Positions 32,362 through 40,821 of a stretch of 64,000 nt of DNA are shown here, one piece after another. The position numbers and the translations under genes were made by a program. Location of the stretch: contig NZ_JNXG01000002.1 in NCBI RefSeq assembly GCF_000717025.1, positions 1 through 64,000 on the forward strand. Reading direction: 5' to 3'. Numbering within the stretch: the stretch's first letter is position 1; each line of letters opens with the position of its first letter. The notes below the pieces were generated by a model that saw nothing but the letters and a program-made list of their open reading frames with translations, did no database searches and was not told where the DNA came from. This DNA is from Streptomyces atroolivaceus (lineage in GTDB: Bacteria > Actinomycetota > Actinomycetes > Streptomycetales > Streptomycetaceae).

Positions 32362-33243
32362 ATGGTGGTGCGACAGCACAGATGCGGAGGCGGGGCGCTG
32401 GCTGTGTGCGCCCTGGCGGTCGCAGGCGTGATGGCGATGGGCAGCGGGTGCTCCGGTGCGAGCGGCGAAGGCGCTGCCGGTGAGCGCGCCGTCGCCCGCG
32501 ACGGCCCGGCCGGCGCTCCGGCGGCCGTGGTCCGGCGGGCGGCCGAGGAGCTGGCCGGTGCGGGCAGCGCCGAGACGCGTACGTCGATGGAGACCGCGGC
32601 CGGCGGGACCCGGGTGACGATCAGGGGCCAGGGAGCGTACGACTTCCGCAGGCAGCTGGGCCGGATCAAGGTCGTCCTGCCGAAGGACGCCGCCGGGGCG
32701 GACGAGCACCGGCCCATCACGGAACTGCTGGCACCCGGGGCGCTCTACATGAAGAACCGTGGTGCGGGGGTTCCCGACGGCAAATGGGTGCGTATCGACA
32801 CGACGGCACTCGAGGACGGCAATCTGGTCACGGGCGGTGTGACGGATCCCACCGCCTCCGCCGAGCTGCTGCGCGGAGCGGACGACGTGACGTATGTCGG
32901 ACGGACGGAGCTGGCGGGGGTGGCCGTCCGGCACTACCGGGGGACCGCGGACATCGGGCGGGCGGCGCGGGCGGCCTCGCCGTCCTCGCGCGGGGCGCTG
33001 GCCGCCGCGGCGGAGGGGTTCAGCACGGACGCGGTCCCCTTCGACGTCTATCTGGACGACGAGGGGCTGCTGCGGAAGGTCCGCCACCGCTTCACGTTCG
33101 CGACCGAGGGGCCGGCGGTGGCGGTGGTGTCGACGATGCTGCTGTACGGCTTCGGGGTGCCGGTCTCCGTGGAGCTGCCGCCCGAGACCGACCTCTACAC
33201 CGGCCGGGTCCAGCAGGGCGGGGATGGCCCGGAAACGCCGTAG
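32362..33243 (+). CDS. Putative lipoprotein, 293 aa (LppX/LprG-like character)
   Basis: 293 aa from the ATG at 32362 (a G-rich site precedes it). The signal peptide runs through ALAVCALAVAGVMAMGSGC with a weak lipobox Cys30. The mature domain has repeated strands (MKNRGAGVPDGKWVRIDTTA; DVTYVGRTELAGVAVRHYRG; FDVYLDDEGLLRKVRHRFTF) reminiscent of the LppX/LprAFG lipid-carrier fold of actinobacteria. Ligand unknown. Single gene on the + strand. Confidence 0.75.
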   Translation: MVVRQHRCGGGALAVCALAVAGVMAMGSGCSGASGEGAAGERAVARDGPAGAPAAVVRRAAEELAGAGSAETRTSMETAAGGTRVTIRGQGAYDFRRQLGRIKVVLPKDAAGADEHRPITELLAPGALYMKNRGAGVPDGKWVRIDTTALEDGNLVTGGVTDPTASAELLRGADDVTYVGRTELAGVAVRHYRGTADIGRAARAASPSSRGALAAAAEGFSTDAVPFDVYLDDEGLLRKVRHRFTFATEGPAVAVVSTMLLYGFGVPVSVELPPETDLYTGRVQQGGDGPETP

Positions 33244-33351
33244 GGAGGGGGCCGAAATGGTCCGTCCGTGCCATGCGCGGCGCCCACCGCGATCCCTACG
33301 CTAGGGAGTCGGTGCGCCAGGAGTCGGCGACAGCAGAGAAAGGTGACGCAG

Positions 33352-33552
33352 GTGGTGACGCTCAGCGCTCCGAACGCTCAGGACTGTGTGGCCCTCGCCG
33401 AGATCGAACTCTGTGGCGAGCTCATGATCGCGGCTGCGGACGCATGTGAGGAACGGCTCAGCCCCGACCGTATCGACGAGGTGCTCAACGTCGGGGTGCA
33501 CGCTGCCGAGCCGGCGCCGACGATTCCCCGGCAGTGCCGTCACCGGGGATGA
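33352..33552 (+). CDS. Small conserved hypothetical protein, 66 aa
   Basis: 66 aa from the GTG at 33352 (GTG at 33343 or 33355 possible), with AAAGG 8 bases upstream. The sequence TLSAPNAQDCVALAEIELC then ACEERLSPDRIDEVLNVG has normal host codon use, and I recall near-identical small proteins at this position in other Streptomyces. Acidic, helical, no signal peptide. Function unknown. Confidence 0.65.
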   Translation: MVTLSAPNAQDCVALAEIELCGELMIAAADACEERLSPDRIDEVLNVGVHAAEPAPTIPRQCRHRG

Positions 33553-33573
33553 CTCTCCGCTTCCCGGGCGCTC

Positions 33574-33921
33574 TCATGTCCGCAGGAGGCGGGCGATCGC
33601 CTTCGTGGCCTCCTCGACCTTCGCGTCGATCTCCTCACCGCCCTTGAGGGCGGCATCCGCGACGCAGTGGCGCAAATGCTCCTCCAGCAGTTGGAGCGCG
33701 AAGGACTGCAGGGCCTTCGTGGAGGCTGAGACCTGGGTGAGTATGTCGATGCAGTAGACGTCCTCGTCCACCATCCGCTGGAGGCCGCGGATCTGGCCCT
33801 CGATGCGGCGCAGCCGCTTGAGGTGCTCGTCCTTCTGGTGGTGGTAACCGTGGATACCGCGGTCGTGGTCGGTGACGACCGCTGCCGTACCGGCTGCGTC
33901 GGTGGTCTCGGTGGTGGTCAT
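33574..33921 (-). CDS. csoR: CsoR-family copper-sensing repressor
   Basis: 115 aa from the ATG at 33921 with GGGAGGA 5 bases upstream. The all-helical CsoR fold is clear (LKRLRRIEGQIRGLQRMVDED). The Cu(I) ligand set is complete: C57 in VYCIDIL, H82 and C86 in EHLRHCV, with the same 25- and 29-residue spacing as the characterised S. lividans protein. It represses copper-efflux genes and usually itself when copper-free. A perfect operator-like palindrome lies upstream at 33978-33996. No copA/copZ genes are adjacent. Confidence 0.92.
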   Translation of the reverse strand: MTTTETTDAAGTAAVVTDHDRGIHGYHHQKDEHLKRLRRIEGQIRGLQRMVDEDVYCIDILTQVSASTKALQSFALQLLEEHLRHCVADAALKGGEEIDAKVEEATKAIARLLRT

Positions 33922-33977
33922 GGGGTCCTCCCGTTGTCCTCTTGGCCTGCGGTGATCGCACCGTTCTGTGCCGTCTG

Positions 33978-33996
33978 TATACCCCTGCCGGGTATA
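33978..33996. promoter_or_regulatory. CsoR operator-like palindrome upstream of csoR
   Basis: TATACCC (33978-33984), a CTGCC spacer, and GGGTATA (33990-33996): a perfect inverted repeat of the TACCC-N5-GGGTA type bound by CsoR. It is 57 bases upstream of the csoR start, where it could cover the promoter. It may also read toward the DUF47-pit operon starting at 34143. Confidence 0.82.
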
Positions 33997-34142
33997 TCGT
34001 AACGAATCCAGCCGAAACGTGACCGGGGGGCCGTGCTGATCACTGTGCCTGATGCGCGACACTGAAGAACGCCGGTTAGCCGTGGCCGGATGATGCGCCT
34101 AGCATCAGCCTGACCGAATCCAAAGCACCCCGAGGACCCCAC

Positions 34143-34763
34143 GTGCGCTTTCGTCTGACCCCCAGGGAGACGAGCTTCTACGACATGTTTTCCGCATCCG
34201 CGGACAACATCGTCACGGGCTCGAAACTCCTGATGGAACTGCTCGGGGCGGATTCTGCCTCCCGAGTCGAGATCGCGGAGCGTATGCGGGCAGCGGAGCA
34301 CGCGGGGGACGATGCCACCCACGCGATCTTCCACCAGCTGAACTCCTCCTTCATCACGCCGTTCGACCGCGAGGACATCTACAACCTCGCCTCGCAGCTC
34401 GACGACATCATGGACTTCATGGAGGAGGCCGTCGACCTGGTCGTGCTGTACCAGATCGACGAGCTCCCGAAGGGTGTCGAGCAGCAGATCGAGGTCCTGG
34501 CCAGGGCGGCGGAACTGACCGCCGAGGCCATGCCGAGTCTGCGGACCATGGAGAACCTCACCGAGTACTGGATCGAGGTCAACCGCCTGGAGAACCAGGC
34601 CGACCAGATCCACCGCAAGCTGCTGGCCCAGCTCTTCAACGGCAAGTACGACGCCATGGACGTGCTGAAGCTCAAGCAGATCGTGGATGTGCTGGAAGAG
34701 GCGGCTGACGCGTTCGAGCACGTCGCCAACACCGTGGAGACCATCGCGGTCAAGGAGTCCTGA
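34143..34763 (+). CDS. DUF47 (PhoU-like) Pit accessory protein
   Basis: 206 aa, GTG start, all-helical PhoU/DUF47 fold: FRLTPRETSFYDMF start, AEHAGDDATHAIFHQLNSSF, PFDREDIYNLASQLDD (conserved metal-binding acidic motif) and a matching second three-helix half (ENQADQIHRKLLAQLF). DUF47 proteins regulate the Pit permease they are encoded with. The pit gene follows after 5 bases, so the two form an operon for low-affinity phosphate uptake. Cytoplasmic. Confidence 0.92.
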   Translation: MRFRLTPRETSFYDMFSASADNIVTGSKLLMELLGADSASRVEIAERMRAAEHAGDDATHAIFHQLNSSFITPFDREDIYNLASQLDDIMDFMEEAVDLVVLYQIDELPKGVEQQIEVLARAAELTAEAMPSLRTMENLTEYWIEVNRLENQADQIHRKLLAQLFNGKYDAMDVLKLKQIVDVLEEAADAFEHVANTVETIAVKES

Positions 34764-34768
34764 ACCTC

Positions 34769-35767
34769 GTGGACACCTTTGCGCTGATCGTGACCATCGG
34801 TGTCGCGCTCGGCTTCACGTATACGAACGGCTTCCACGACTCGGCGAACGCCATCGCCACCTCGGTCTCCACCCGGGCGCTGACCCCGCGTGCGGCTCTG
34901 GCGATGGCCGCTGTGATGAACCTCGCGGGCGCCTTCCTGGGCCAGGGGGTCGCCAAGACCGTCAGTGAAGGCCTGATCGCCACGCCCGAAGGCCAGAAGG
35001 GGATGGGCATCCTCTTCGCGGCGCTGGTCGGCGCGATCATCTGGAACCTGGTCACCTGGTACTACGGCCTGCCGTCGTCGTCCTCGCACGCCCTGTTCGG
35101 CGGCATGGTCGGCGCGGCGCTGGCCGGCGGGACGATGGTGCACTGGGACGGCGTTCTCTCCAAGATCGTCATTCCGATGTTCCTGTCGCCGGTCATAGGT
35201 CTGGTGGCCGGCTATCTGGTGATGGTCGCCATCATGTGGATATTCAGGAGGGCCAACCCGCACAAGGCCAAGCGTGGATTCCGTATCGCGCAGACGGTCT
35301 CCGCCGCGGGCATGGCGCTCGGTCACGGTCTGCAGGACGCCCAGAAGACGATGGGCATCGTGGTGATGGCTCTGGTCATCGCCGATGTCGAGGGCCCGAA
35401 CGACGAGATCCCGATCTGGGTGAAGATCGCCTGCGCGACGATGCTGTCCCTCGGCACGTACGCCGGTGGCTGGCGCATCATGCGGACGCTCGGCCGCAAG
35501 ATCATCGAGCTGGACCCGCCGCAGGGTTTCGCCGCCGAGACGACCGGCGCCTCGATCATGTTCGGCTCGGCGTTCCTCTTCCACGCACCGATCTCCACGA
35601 CTCATGTGATCACCTCGGCGATCATGGGCGTCGGCGCCACGAAGCGGGTGAACGCCGTGCGCTGGGGGGTGGCCAAGAACATCATCCTGGGCTGGTTCAT
35701 CACGATGCCGGCCGCGGCCCTGATGGCCGCGCTGAGCTACGGGATCGTCGTCCTGCTCTTCGGGTGA
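34769..35767 (+). CDS. pit: Pit-family inorganic phosphate transporter
   Basis: 332 aa from a GTG, about ten membrane helices. The duplicated Pit signature is visible: GFTYTNGFHDSANAIATSVS in the first half and MALGHGLQDAQKTMGIV in the second, together with SSSHALFGG and STTHVITSAI motifs. It is a metal-phosphate/proton symporter, low affinity, active when phosphate is plentiful. The DUF47 gene precedes it, and a bidirectional terminator (35797-35840) separates it from the convergent pst operon. Confidence 0.94.
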   Translation: MDTFALIVTIGVALGFTYTNGFHDSANAIATSVSTRALTPRAALAMAAVMNLAGAFLGQGVAKTVSEGLIATPEGQKGMGILFAALVGAIIWNLVTWYYGLPSSSSHALFGGMVGAALAGGTMVHWDGVLSKIVIPMFLSPVIGLVAGYLVMVAIMWIFRRANPHKAKRGFRIAQTVSAAGMALGHGLQDAQKTMGIVVMALVIADVEGPNDEIPIWVKIACATMLSLGTYAGGWRIMRTLGRKIIELDPPQGFAAETTGASIMFGSAFLFHAPISTTHVITSAIMGVGATKRVNAVRWGVAKNIILGWFITMPAAALMAALSYGIVVLLFG

Positions 35768-35796
35768 CACCATCCGCACCGCCTGACAGCGGGAAT

Positions 35797-35840
35797 GGGT
35801 CCGCCCCTGCTCTCCACCGGAGAGCGGGGGCGGACCCTTT
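35797..35840. terminator. Bidirectional terminator between pit and pstB
   Basis: Long hairpin: GGGTCCGCCCC continuing into GCTCTCC, an ACC loop, then GGAGAGC and GGGCGGACCC (35797-35837), followed by TTT on the + strand. It lies between two convergent operons, 30 bases past the pit stop and 46 before the pstB stop, so it can serve both. Confidence 0.82.
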
Positions 35841-35885
35841 GCCTTGTGGTGGCACCGCCATGCAGCACCCCAAGGCCGTCTGTGG

Positions 35886-36662
35886 TTATCCGAAGCGGCC
35901 CGAGATGTAGTCCTCGGTCGCCTGCACGGACGGGTTGGAGAAGATCCGCTCCGTGTCGTCGATCTCGATCAGCCGGCCCGGCTTGCCCACCGCCGAGAGG
36001 TTGAAGAAGGCCGTACGGTCCGAGACGCGCGCCGCCTGCTGCATGTTGTGCGTCACGATGACGATCGTGAAGCGCTCCTTCAGCTCGCCGATCAGGTCCT
36101 CGATGGCGAGGGTCGAGATCGGGTCGAGCGCCGAGCACGGCTCGTCCATCAGCAGCACGTCCGGCTCGACCGCGATCGCGCGGGCGATGCACAGGCGCTG
36201 CTGCTGACCGCCGGAGAGGCCGGAGCCCGGCTTGTTGAGGCGGTCCTTGACCTCGTTCCAGAGGTTGGCGCCCTTGAGGGACTTCTCGACGATGTCCGAC
36301 AGTTCGTTCTTGCGGTACGAGCCGTTCAGCCGCAGGCCCGCCGCGACGTTGTCGAAGATCGACATGGTCGGGAAGGGGTTCGGGCGCTGGAAGACCATGC
36401 CGACCGTGCGGCGCACGGTGACGGGGTCGACGCCGGGACCGTAGAGGTCCTCGTCGTCCAGCAGCACCTTGCCCTCGACGCGGCCACCGGGGGTGACCTC
36501 GTGCATGCGGTTCAGGGTGCGCAGGAAGGTGGACTTACCGCAGCCGGACGGGCCGATGAAGGCGGTCACGGAGCGGGGTTCCACGGTCATCGAGATGTCC
36601 TCGATGGCCTTGTGGGAGCCGTAGTAGGCGTTGAGGCCGCCGATGTCGATGCGCTTGGCCAT
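35886..36662 (-). CDS. pstB: Phosphate ABC transporter ATP-binding protein
   Basis: 258 aa from the ATG at 36662, exactly the standard PstB length; a TTG three codons earlier sits too close to the AGAAAG site. ABC motifs: Walker [18 protein letters not shown], signature [16 protein letters not shown], Walker [15 protein letters not shown]-loop IVTHNMQQA. Energises high-affinity phosphate import. Last gene of pstSCAB, 26 bases after pstA. Confidence 0.96.
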   Translation of the reverse strand: MAKRIDIGGLNAYYGSHKAIEDISMTVEPRSVTAFIGPSGCGKSTFLRTLNRMHEVTPGGRVEGKVLLDDEDLYGPGVDPVTVRRTVGMVFQRPNPFPTMSIFDNVAAGLRLNGSYRKNELSDIVEKSLKGANLWNEVKDRLNKPGSGLSGGQQQRLCIARAIAVEPDVLLMDEPCSALDPISTLAIEDLIGELKERFTIVIVTHNMQQAARVSDRTAFFNLSAVGKPGRLIEIDDTERIFSNPSVQATEDYISGRFG

Positions 36663-36688
36663 GTGAATCAACTGCTTTCTGCGTGGCC

Positions 36689-37777
36689 TCAGCGGCCGGT
36701 CTTCGGGGCCTTCCAGCGGGCGATGCCGCGGGCCACCAGATTGAGGATCATGACGAAGGCGATCAGCACCAGGGCTGCGGCCCAGGCGCGGTCGTAGGAC
36801 GCGACCTCGCCGACCTTGTACTGCTCGTAGATGTAGAACGGCAGCGAGGACTGGGCGCCTTCGAAGGGGTTGCTGTTGATCAGCTGGCTGCCGAAGACCA
36901 GCAGCATGATCGGTGCCGTCTCACCGGCGATACGGGCGATGGCGAGCATGACGCCCGTCGTGATGCCGCCGATCGCGGTCGGGAGGACCACCTTCAGGAT
37001 GGTGCGCCACTTCGGGATGCCGAGCGCGAGGGAGGCCTCGCGGAGCTCGTTGGGGACGAGCTTGAGCATCTCCTCGGTGGAGCGGACCACGACGGGGAGC
37101 ATCAGGATCGTCAGGGCCAGCGCGCCCATCAGGCCGGACGGCTCGATGCCCGCCATCAGCATGATCGACAGGATGAAGAGACCTGCCACGATGGACGGGA
37201 TGCCCGTCATGACGTCGACGAAGAAGGTGACGGCCTTGGCGAGCGAGCCCTTGCCGTACTCGACCAGGTAGACCGCGGTCAGCAGACCGAGCGGTGCGGC
37301 GATCACCGTGGCGATCCCGACCTGCTCCAGGGTGCCGATCAGCGCGTGGTAGACACCACCGCTGTGCTCGGGTCCGAGGACGCCGGCCATCGAGTGGGTG
37401 AGGAAGTAGCCGTCGAGGCGCTCGGAGCCACGGACGATCGTGGTCCAGAGCAGTGAGGCGAGCGGGACGACGGCGATGAGGAAGCAGACCCACACGATGC
37501 TGGTGGCCAGGCGGTCCTTTGCCTGGCGCTGGTTCTCGACCACGGTCGTCACGACGTACGAGACGGCGAGGAAGAGCAGGGCGGAGATCAGGCCCCACTG
37601 GATGCGGCTGTGCCAGCCGGCTGCCAGGGAGATCCCCACCCCGAGGGCGATCGCCACGACGGCGAAGCCGATCGGGGACCAGCGCGGGAGGGTGCGGCTG
37701 CTGAGGCCGCCCTTGGCGGGCTCCGGTGCGATCCGCGGACGGTCGTCCTGGATGTCGGTGGTGGTGGCGTGGGTCAT
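36689..37777 (-). CDS. pstA: Phosphate ABC transporter permease PstA
   Basis: 362 aa, longer than the enterobacterial protein (~296) because of an N-terminal extension with two additional hydrophobic segments. Six core helices and the permease EAA-type loop ([22 protein letters not shown]) are present. Overlaps pstC by 4 bases (translational coupling). Forms the membrane channel with PstC. Confidence 0.94.
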   Translation of the reverse strand: MTHATTTDIQDDRPRIAPEPAKGGLSSRTLPRWSPIGFAVVAIALGVGISLAAGWHSRIQWGLISALLFLAVSYVVTTVVENQRQAKDRLATSIVWVCFLIAVVPLASLLWTTIVRGSERLDGYFLTHSMAGVLGPEHSGGVYHALIGTLEQVGIATVIAAPLGLLTAVYLVEYGKGSLAKAVTFFVDVMTGIPSIVAGLFILSIMLMAGIEPSGLMGALALTILMLPVVVRSTEEMLKLVPNELREASLALGIPKWRTILKVVLPTAIGGITTGVMLAIARIAGETAPIMLLVFGSQLINSNPFEGAQSSLPFYIYEQYKVGEVASYDRAWAAALVLIAFVMILNLVARGIARWKAPKTGR

Positions 37778-38766
37778 GCGTTGGCCCCCGAGTACTCCTT
37801 GCGGCGGGCGATGATGAGCCGGGCCGCGCCGTTGACCAGCAGGGTGAGGATGAAGAGGACGAGACCCGAGGCGATCAGGGCGTCGCGTCCGAGGGGGTTG
37901 GCCTCACCGAACTTGGCCGCGATGTTCTGGGCGAAGGTCCCGCCGCCCGGATTGAGCACGTGCAGCGAGACGAGGAAGCTCGGCGACAGGACCGTGGCGA
38001 CGGCCATCGTCTCGCCGAGCGCACGGCCCAGGCCGAGCATCGAGGCCGAGATGATGCCGGAGCGGCCGAAGGGCAGCACCGAGAGACGGATGACCTCCCA
38101 CCGGGTGGCGCCGAGGGCGAGCGCCGCTTCCTCGTTCATCTTCGGGACCTGGAGGAAGACCTCGCGGCTGACGCTGGTCACGATCGGCAGGATCATGATC
38201 GCGAGCAGGATGCCGACGGTGAAGAGTGAACGGGCGGCGCCGATCTCGGTCTTCTCGAAGAAGTACGTCCAGCCGAAGAACTGGTCGAGCCAGAGGTTCA
38301 GGCCCTCCAGGTACGGGACGAGGACGAGAGCGCCCCAGATGCCGTAGACGATGCTGGGTACCGCGGCGAGCAGGTCGATCACGTAGGCGAGGGGGGCGGC
38401 CAGCTTGCGCGGCGCGTAGTGCGAGATGAAGAGGGCGATGCCGACAGCGATCGGAACCGCGATGACCATCGCGATGATCGAGCTGATGACGGTGCCGAAG
38501 AGCAGGACCGCGATGCCGAAGACCGGCGGGTCACCGGCAGGGTTCCAGTCGAAGGTGGTGAGGAAGTTCCCCTCGTTCTCCGAGAGCGCGAGGTAGGCGC
38601 GGTAGCTGAGGAACACGGCGATCGACGCCATGATCACGAGCAGCAGAATGCCCGAGCCGCGTGAGAGGCCCAGGAAGACCTTGTCGCCCGCCCGCCCGGT
38701 GGACCTGGGGCGGCTGCGTGTTTCCGGCGGAGCCGGTGGAATGTCGAGTGGTGTCGTGGAAGCCAT
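37774..38766 (-). CDS. pstC: Phosphate ABC transporter permease PstC
   Basis: 330 aa, six core helices plus an N-terminal cytoplasmic extension. The EAA-type motif reads EEAALALGATRWEVIRLSVLP. An LFLSYRAYLALSENEGNFLT segment near residue 50 is typical of actinobacterial PstC. Second gene of the operon; separated from pstS by 135 bases holding a stable hairpin (38838-38870). Confidence 0.95.
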   Translation of the reverse strand: MASTTPLDIPPAPPETRSRPRSTGRAGDKVFLGLSRGSGILLLVIMASIAVFLSYRAYLALSENEGNFLTTFDWNPAGDPPVFGIAVLLFGTVISSIIAMVIAVPIAVGIALFISHYAPRKLAAPLAYVIDLLAAVPSIVYGIWGALVLVPYLEGLNLWLDQFFGWTYFFEKTEIGAARSLFTVGILLAIMILPIVTSVSREVFLQVPKMNEEAALALGATRWEVIRLSVLPFGRSGIISASMLGLGRALGETMAVATVLSPSFLVSLHVLNPGGGTFAQNIAAKFGEANPLGRDALIASGLVLFILTLLVNGAARLIIARRKEYSGANA

Positions 38767-38837
38767 GGTCTTTCCGGTCTGTGTGGGGGAGCGGCTGGCT
38801 CCCCTGGCGGCGGTGCACCGGATGGGTCGGGCGGTGG

Positions 38838-38870
38838 GGGCCGGTCCGGAGGGGTGCGCCGGACCGGCCC
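38838..38870 (-). promoter_or_regulatory. Stem-loop between pstS and pstC
   Basis: Perfect 12-bp stem GGGCCGGTCCGG (38838-38849) with CCGGACCGGCCC (38859-38870) and a 9-base loop. No T run on the - strand. In other pst operons an intercistronic hairpin here stabilises the pstS message or partly terminates transcription, giving excess binding protein over permease; that role is inferred. Confidence 0.72.
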
Positions 38871-38901
38871 GCCTGTGCGTGCGTGTCGTGCGGTGGCGGT
38901 G

Positions 38902-40035
38902 TTACTTGAGGCCGGCGACCGTCTCGCGGACCTTGGCGTTGATCGCCTCGGGGATCGGGGCGTAGCCGGCGTCGGTCAGGACCTTCTGGCCGTCCGCGGA
39001 GGCGGCGTAGCCCAGGAAGGACTTGACGGTGTCGAGGGTCTCGGGCTTGTTGCCGGTGTCGCAGACGACCTCGTACGTCACCAGGACCAGCGGGTAGGCG
39101 CCCTCGGCCTTGGTGGTGTAGTCGAGCTCGAGCGCCAGGTCCTTGCCGGTGCCCTTGACCTTGGCGGCGGCGATGGCCTTGGAGGCGTTCTCCGAGGTGG
39201 CCTCGACCGGGGCGGCGCCGCCGGTGTTGATGTCGACGGTGGTGATGTCCTGCGACTTGGCGTACGACAGCTCGAAGTAGCCGATGGAGCCGTCGACGGC
39301 CTTCACCTGGCTGGCGACACCGGAGGACCCGGACGCGGCCTGGCCACCGGGGGCGGGCCACTTCTTCTCGGCCTCGTACTTCCAGTCGCTCGGGGCGGCG
39401 GCGTTCAGGTACTTGCCGAGGTTCTGCGTGGTGCCGGAGTCCTCGGAGCGGTGGTAGGGCTGGATGGCCTTGTCCGGCAGCTTGACGCCCTCGTTGAGCT
39501 TGGCGATCGCCGGGTCGTTCCACTTCTTGATCTTGGTGTCGAAGATCTTGGCGAGCGTGGAGGCGTCCAGCGTCAGGCTGTCGACGCCCTCGAGGTGGAA
39601 GCCGATCGCGACCGGTCCGCCGACCATCGGGAGGTTGATGCCCTGGCCCGTCTTGCAGATCTTCTTCGAGTCGGCGACCTCGTCGGGCTTCAGGGCCGAG
39701 TCCGAGCCGGCGAAGCCGACGGTGCCCTGGTTGAACGCGACGATGCCCTCGCCGGAGGAGGAGGAGGCGTAGTTGATCTCCACACCGGAACAGGCGGCCA
39801 TGTAGTTCTTGACCCAGAGGTCCATCGCGTTCTTCTGGGCGCTGGACCCGGAAGCGCGCAGCTGGCCCTCGGCGCCGTCGCACTTGATGTTCGACGCGGC
39901 GGCGCTCGTCTTGCCGCCCTCCGCGTCGGTGCCGGTGTTGTCGTCCGAACCGCACGCCGTGAGGACCAGGGCGCCGGAGACGGCGAGGGCACCGAGCGCG
40001 GTGGCACGAAGCCGGTTCTTGCGCTGAAGCTTCAC
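38902..40035 (-). CDS. pstS: Phosphate-binding lipoprotein PstS
   Basis: 377 aa from the GTG at 40035 with GGAAGGA about 12 bases upstream; an earlier in-frame ATG at 40125 gives an implausible His/Pro-rich lead. Lipoprotein signal ending LVLTACGSDD (lipobox Cys28). Phosphate-binding loops: LRASGSSAQKNAMDLW, SSSGEGIVAF, YHRSEDSGTTQ. Captures phosphate at the outer face and delivers it to PstCA. First gene of the operon; preceded by a PHO box (40153-40192), so PhoP-dependent induction under phosphate limitation is expected. Confidence 0.95.
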   Translation of the reverse strand: MKLQRKNRLRATALGALAVSGALVLTACGSDDNTGTDAEGGKTSAAASNIKCDGAEGQLRASGSSAQKNAMDLWVKNYMAACSGVEINYASSSSGEGIVAFNQGTVGFAGSDSALKPDEVADSKKICKTGQGINLPMVGGPVAIGFHLEGVDSLTLDASTLAKIFDTKIKKWNDPAIAKLNEGVKLPDKAIQPYHRSEDSGTTQNLGKYLNAAAPSDWKYEAEKKWPAPGGQAASGSSGVASQVKAVDGSIGYFELSYAKSQDITTVDINTGGAAPVEATSENASKAIAAAKVKGTGKDLALELDYTTKAEGAYPLVLVTYEVVCDTGNKPETLDTVKSFLGYAASADGQKVLTDAGYAPIPEAINAKVRETVAGLK

Positions 40036-40152
40036 TTTCGGGGTGTTCCTTCCAGGAGCCGCCGCGGCTGGTGGGGTCGAGGCGGCGTGCGATGAGGAGT
40101 GGTGCGCCGGCTTGGCGCCGTGCACCGTGTACGTCCGAAATTAGGCAGAACA

Positions 40153-40192
40153 GGTGAAGCGCCCTACGGGGCAGAGTGAACGGCAGGTGAAC
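40153..40192 (-). promoter_or_regulatory. PHO box upstream of pstS
   Basis: On the - strand two direct repeats GTTCACC (40186-40192) and GTTCACT (40175-40181) are spaced exactly 11 bases, and a third CTTCACC (40153-40159) stands in the same 11-base register (33 bases from the first), with one degenerate unit between. This is the streptomycete PhoP-binding pattern (11-bp direct repeat units). It lies 118-157 bases before the pstS start. Confidence 0.87.
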
Positions 40193-40404
40193 CGTGCTGG
40201 GCGGGCTGGTTCCGCGGCGTATGGGGCGTGGCGCGGGTGGGCCTGGTCACGTCACCAGGGGCGGGACGGGCCTCCTGGGGCCTGGGTGACCTGGCCGGTT
40301 CGTGCGTGCGTGCTGCCGGGCGGGCGCGGGAGCGCTCCGGGTGGCGGGGAGCGTCCTCGGCCGCCGGGCGGGCCCGGTGGTGCGGTGCGGCTTGAATCCG
40401 ACGG

Positions 40405-40821
40405 TCAGGCGTGCGCGTCCGCCGGCCCGGCGCGCAGGAAGGCGTCCAGCTGGACCCGGTCTCCGGGGCGGCTCAGGCGGTCGCGGGCGGAGCCGGGGGA
40501 GAGCCATGCCAGCCGGTCGACCTCGTCGTTGGGCACGAATGCGCCGTCCGTCGCCTCCGCCGCCCAGTAGCTGACCTCTTTGGGCCGCCCGTTCGCCGTG
40601 TACCGGGCCGTCGGCAGGCCTGCGCCCACGGCACAGTGGTGGCCCGTCTCCTCCAGCACCTCGCGCAGGGCGGCCTCCAGGGCCGTCTCGCCGCGCTTCA
40701 GCTTGCCTTTGGGGAAGGACCAGTCGTCGTAGCGGGGTCGGTGGACCAGGCAGATCTCCAGGCCGCCGTCCGGGGACCGGCGCCAGAGCACGCAGCCGGC
40801 CGCCCGGACGAGACCGTTCAC
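40405..40821 (-). CDS. Nudix hydrolase (MutT/DIPP type)
   Basis: 138 aa. The Nudix box is complete: GKLKRGETALEAALREVLEETGH (G-x5-E-x7-RE-x-x-EE-x-G), preceded by WSFPKGK. The short N-terminus with CVLWRR is typical of actinobacterial MutT1-like domains. Overlaps the CHAD gene by 4 bases, in the order ppk-CHAD-Nudix; that context suggests a polyphosphate, diadenosine polyphosphate or inositol-like pyrophosphate substrate, but oxidised nucleotides remain possible. Confidence 0.92.
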   Translation of the reverse strand: MNGLVRAAGCVLWRRSPDGGLEICLVHRPRYDDWSFPKGKLKRGETALEAALREVLEETGHHCAVGAGLPTARYTANGRPKEVSYWAAEATDGAFVPNDEVDRLAWLSPGSARDRLSRPGDRVQLDAFLRAGPADAHA

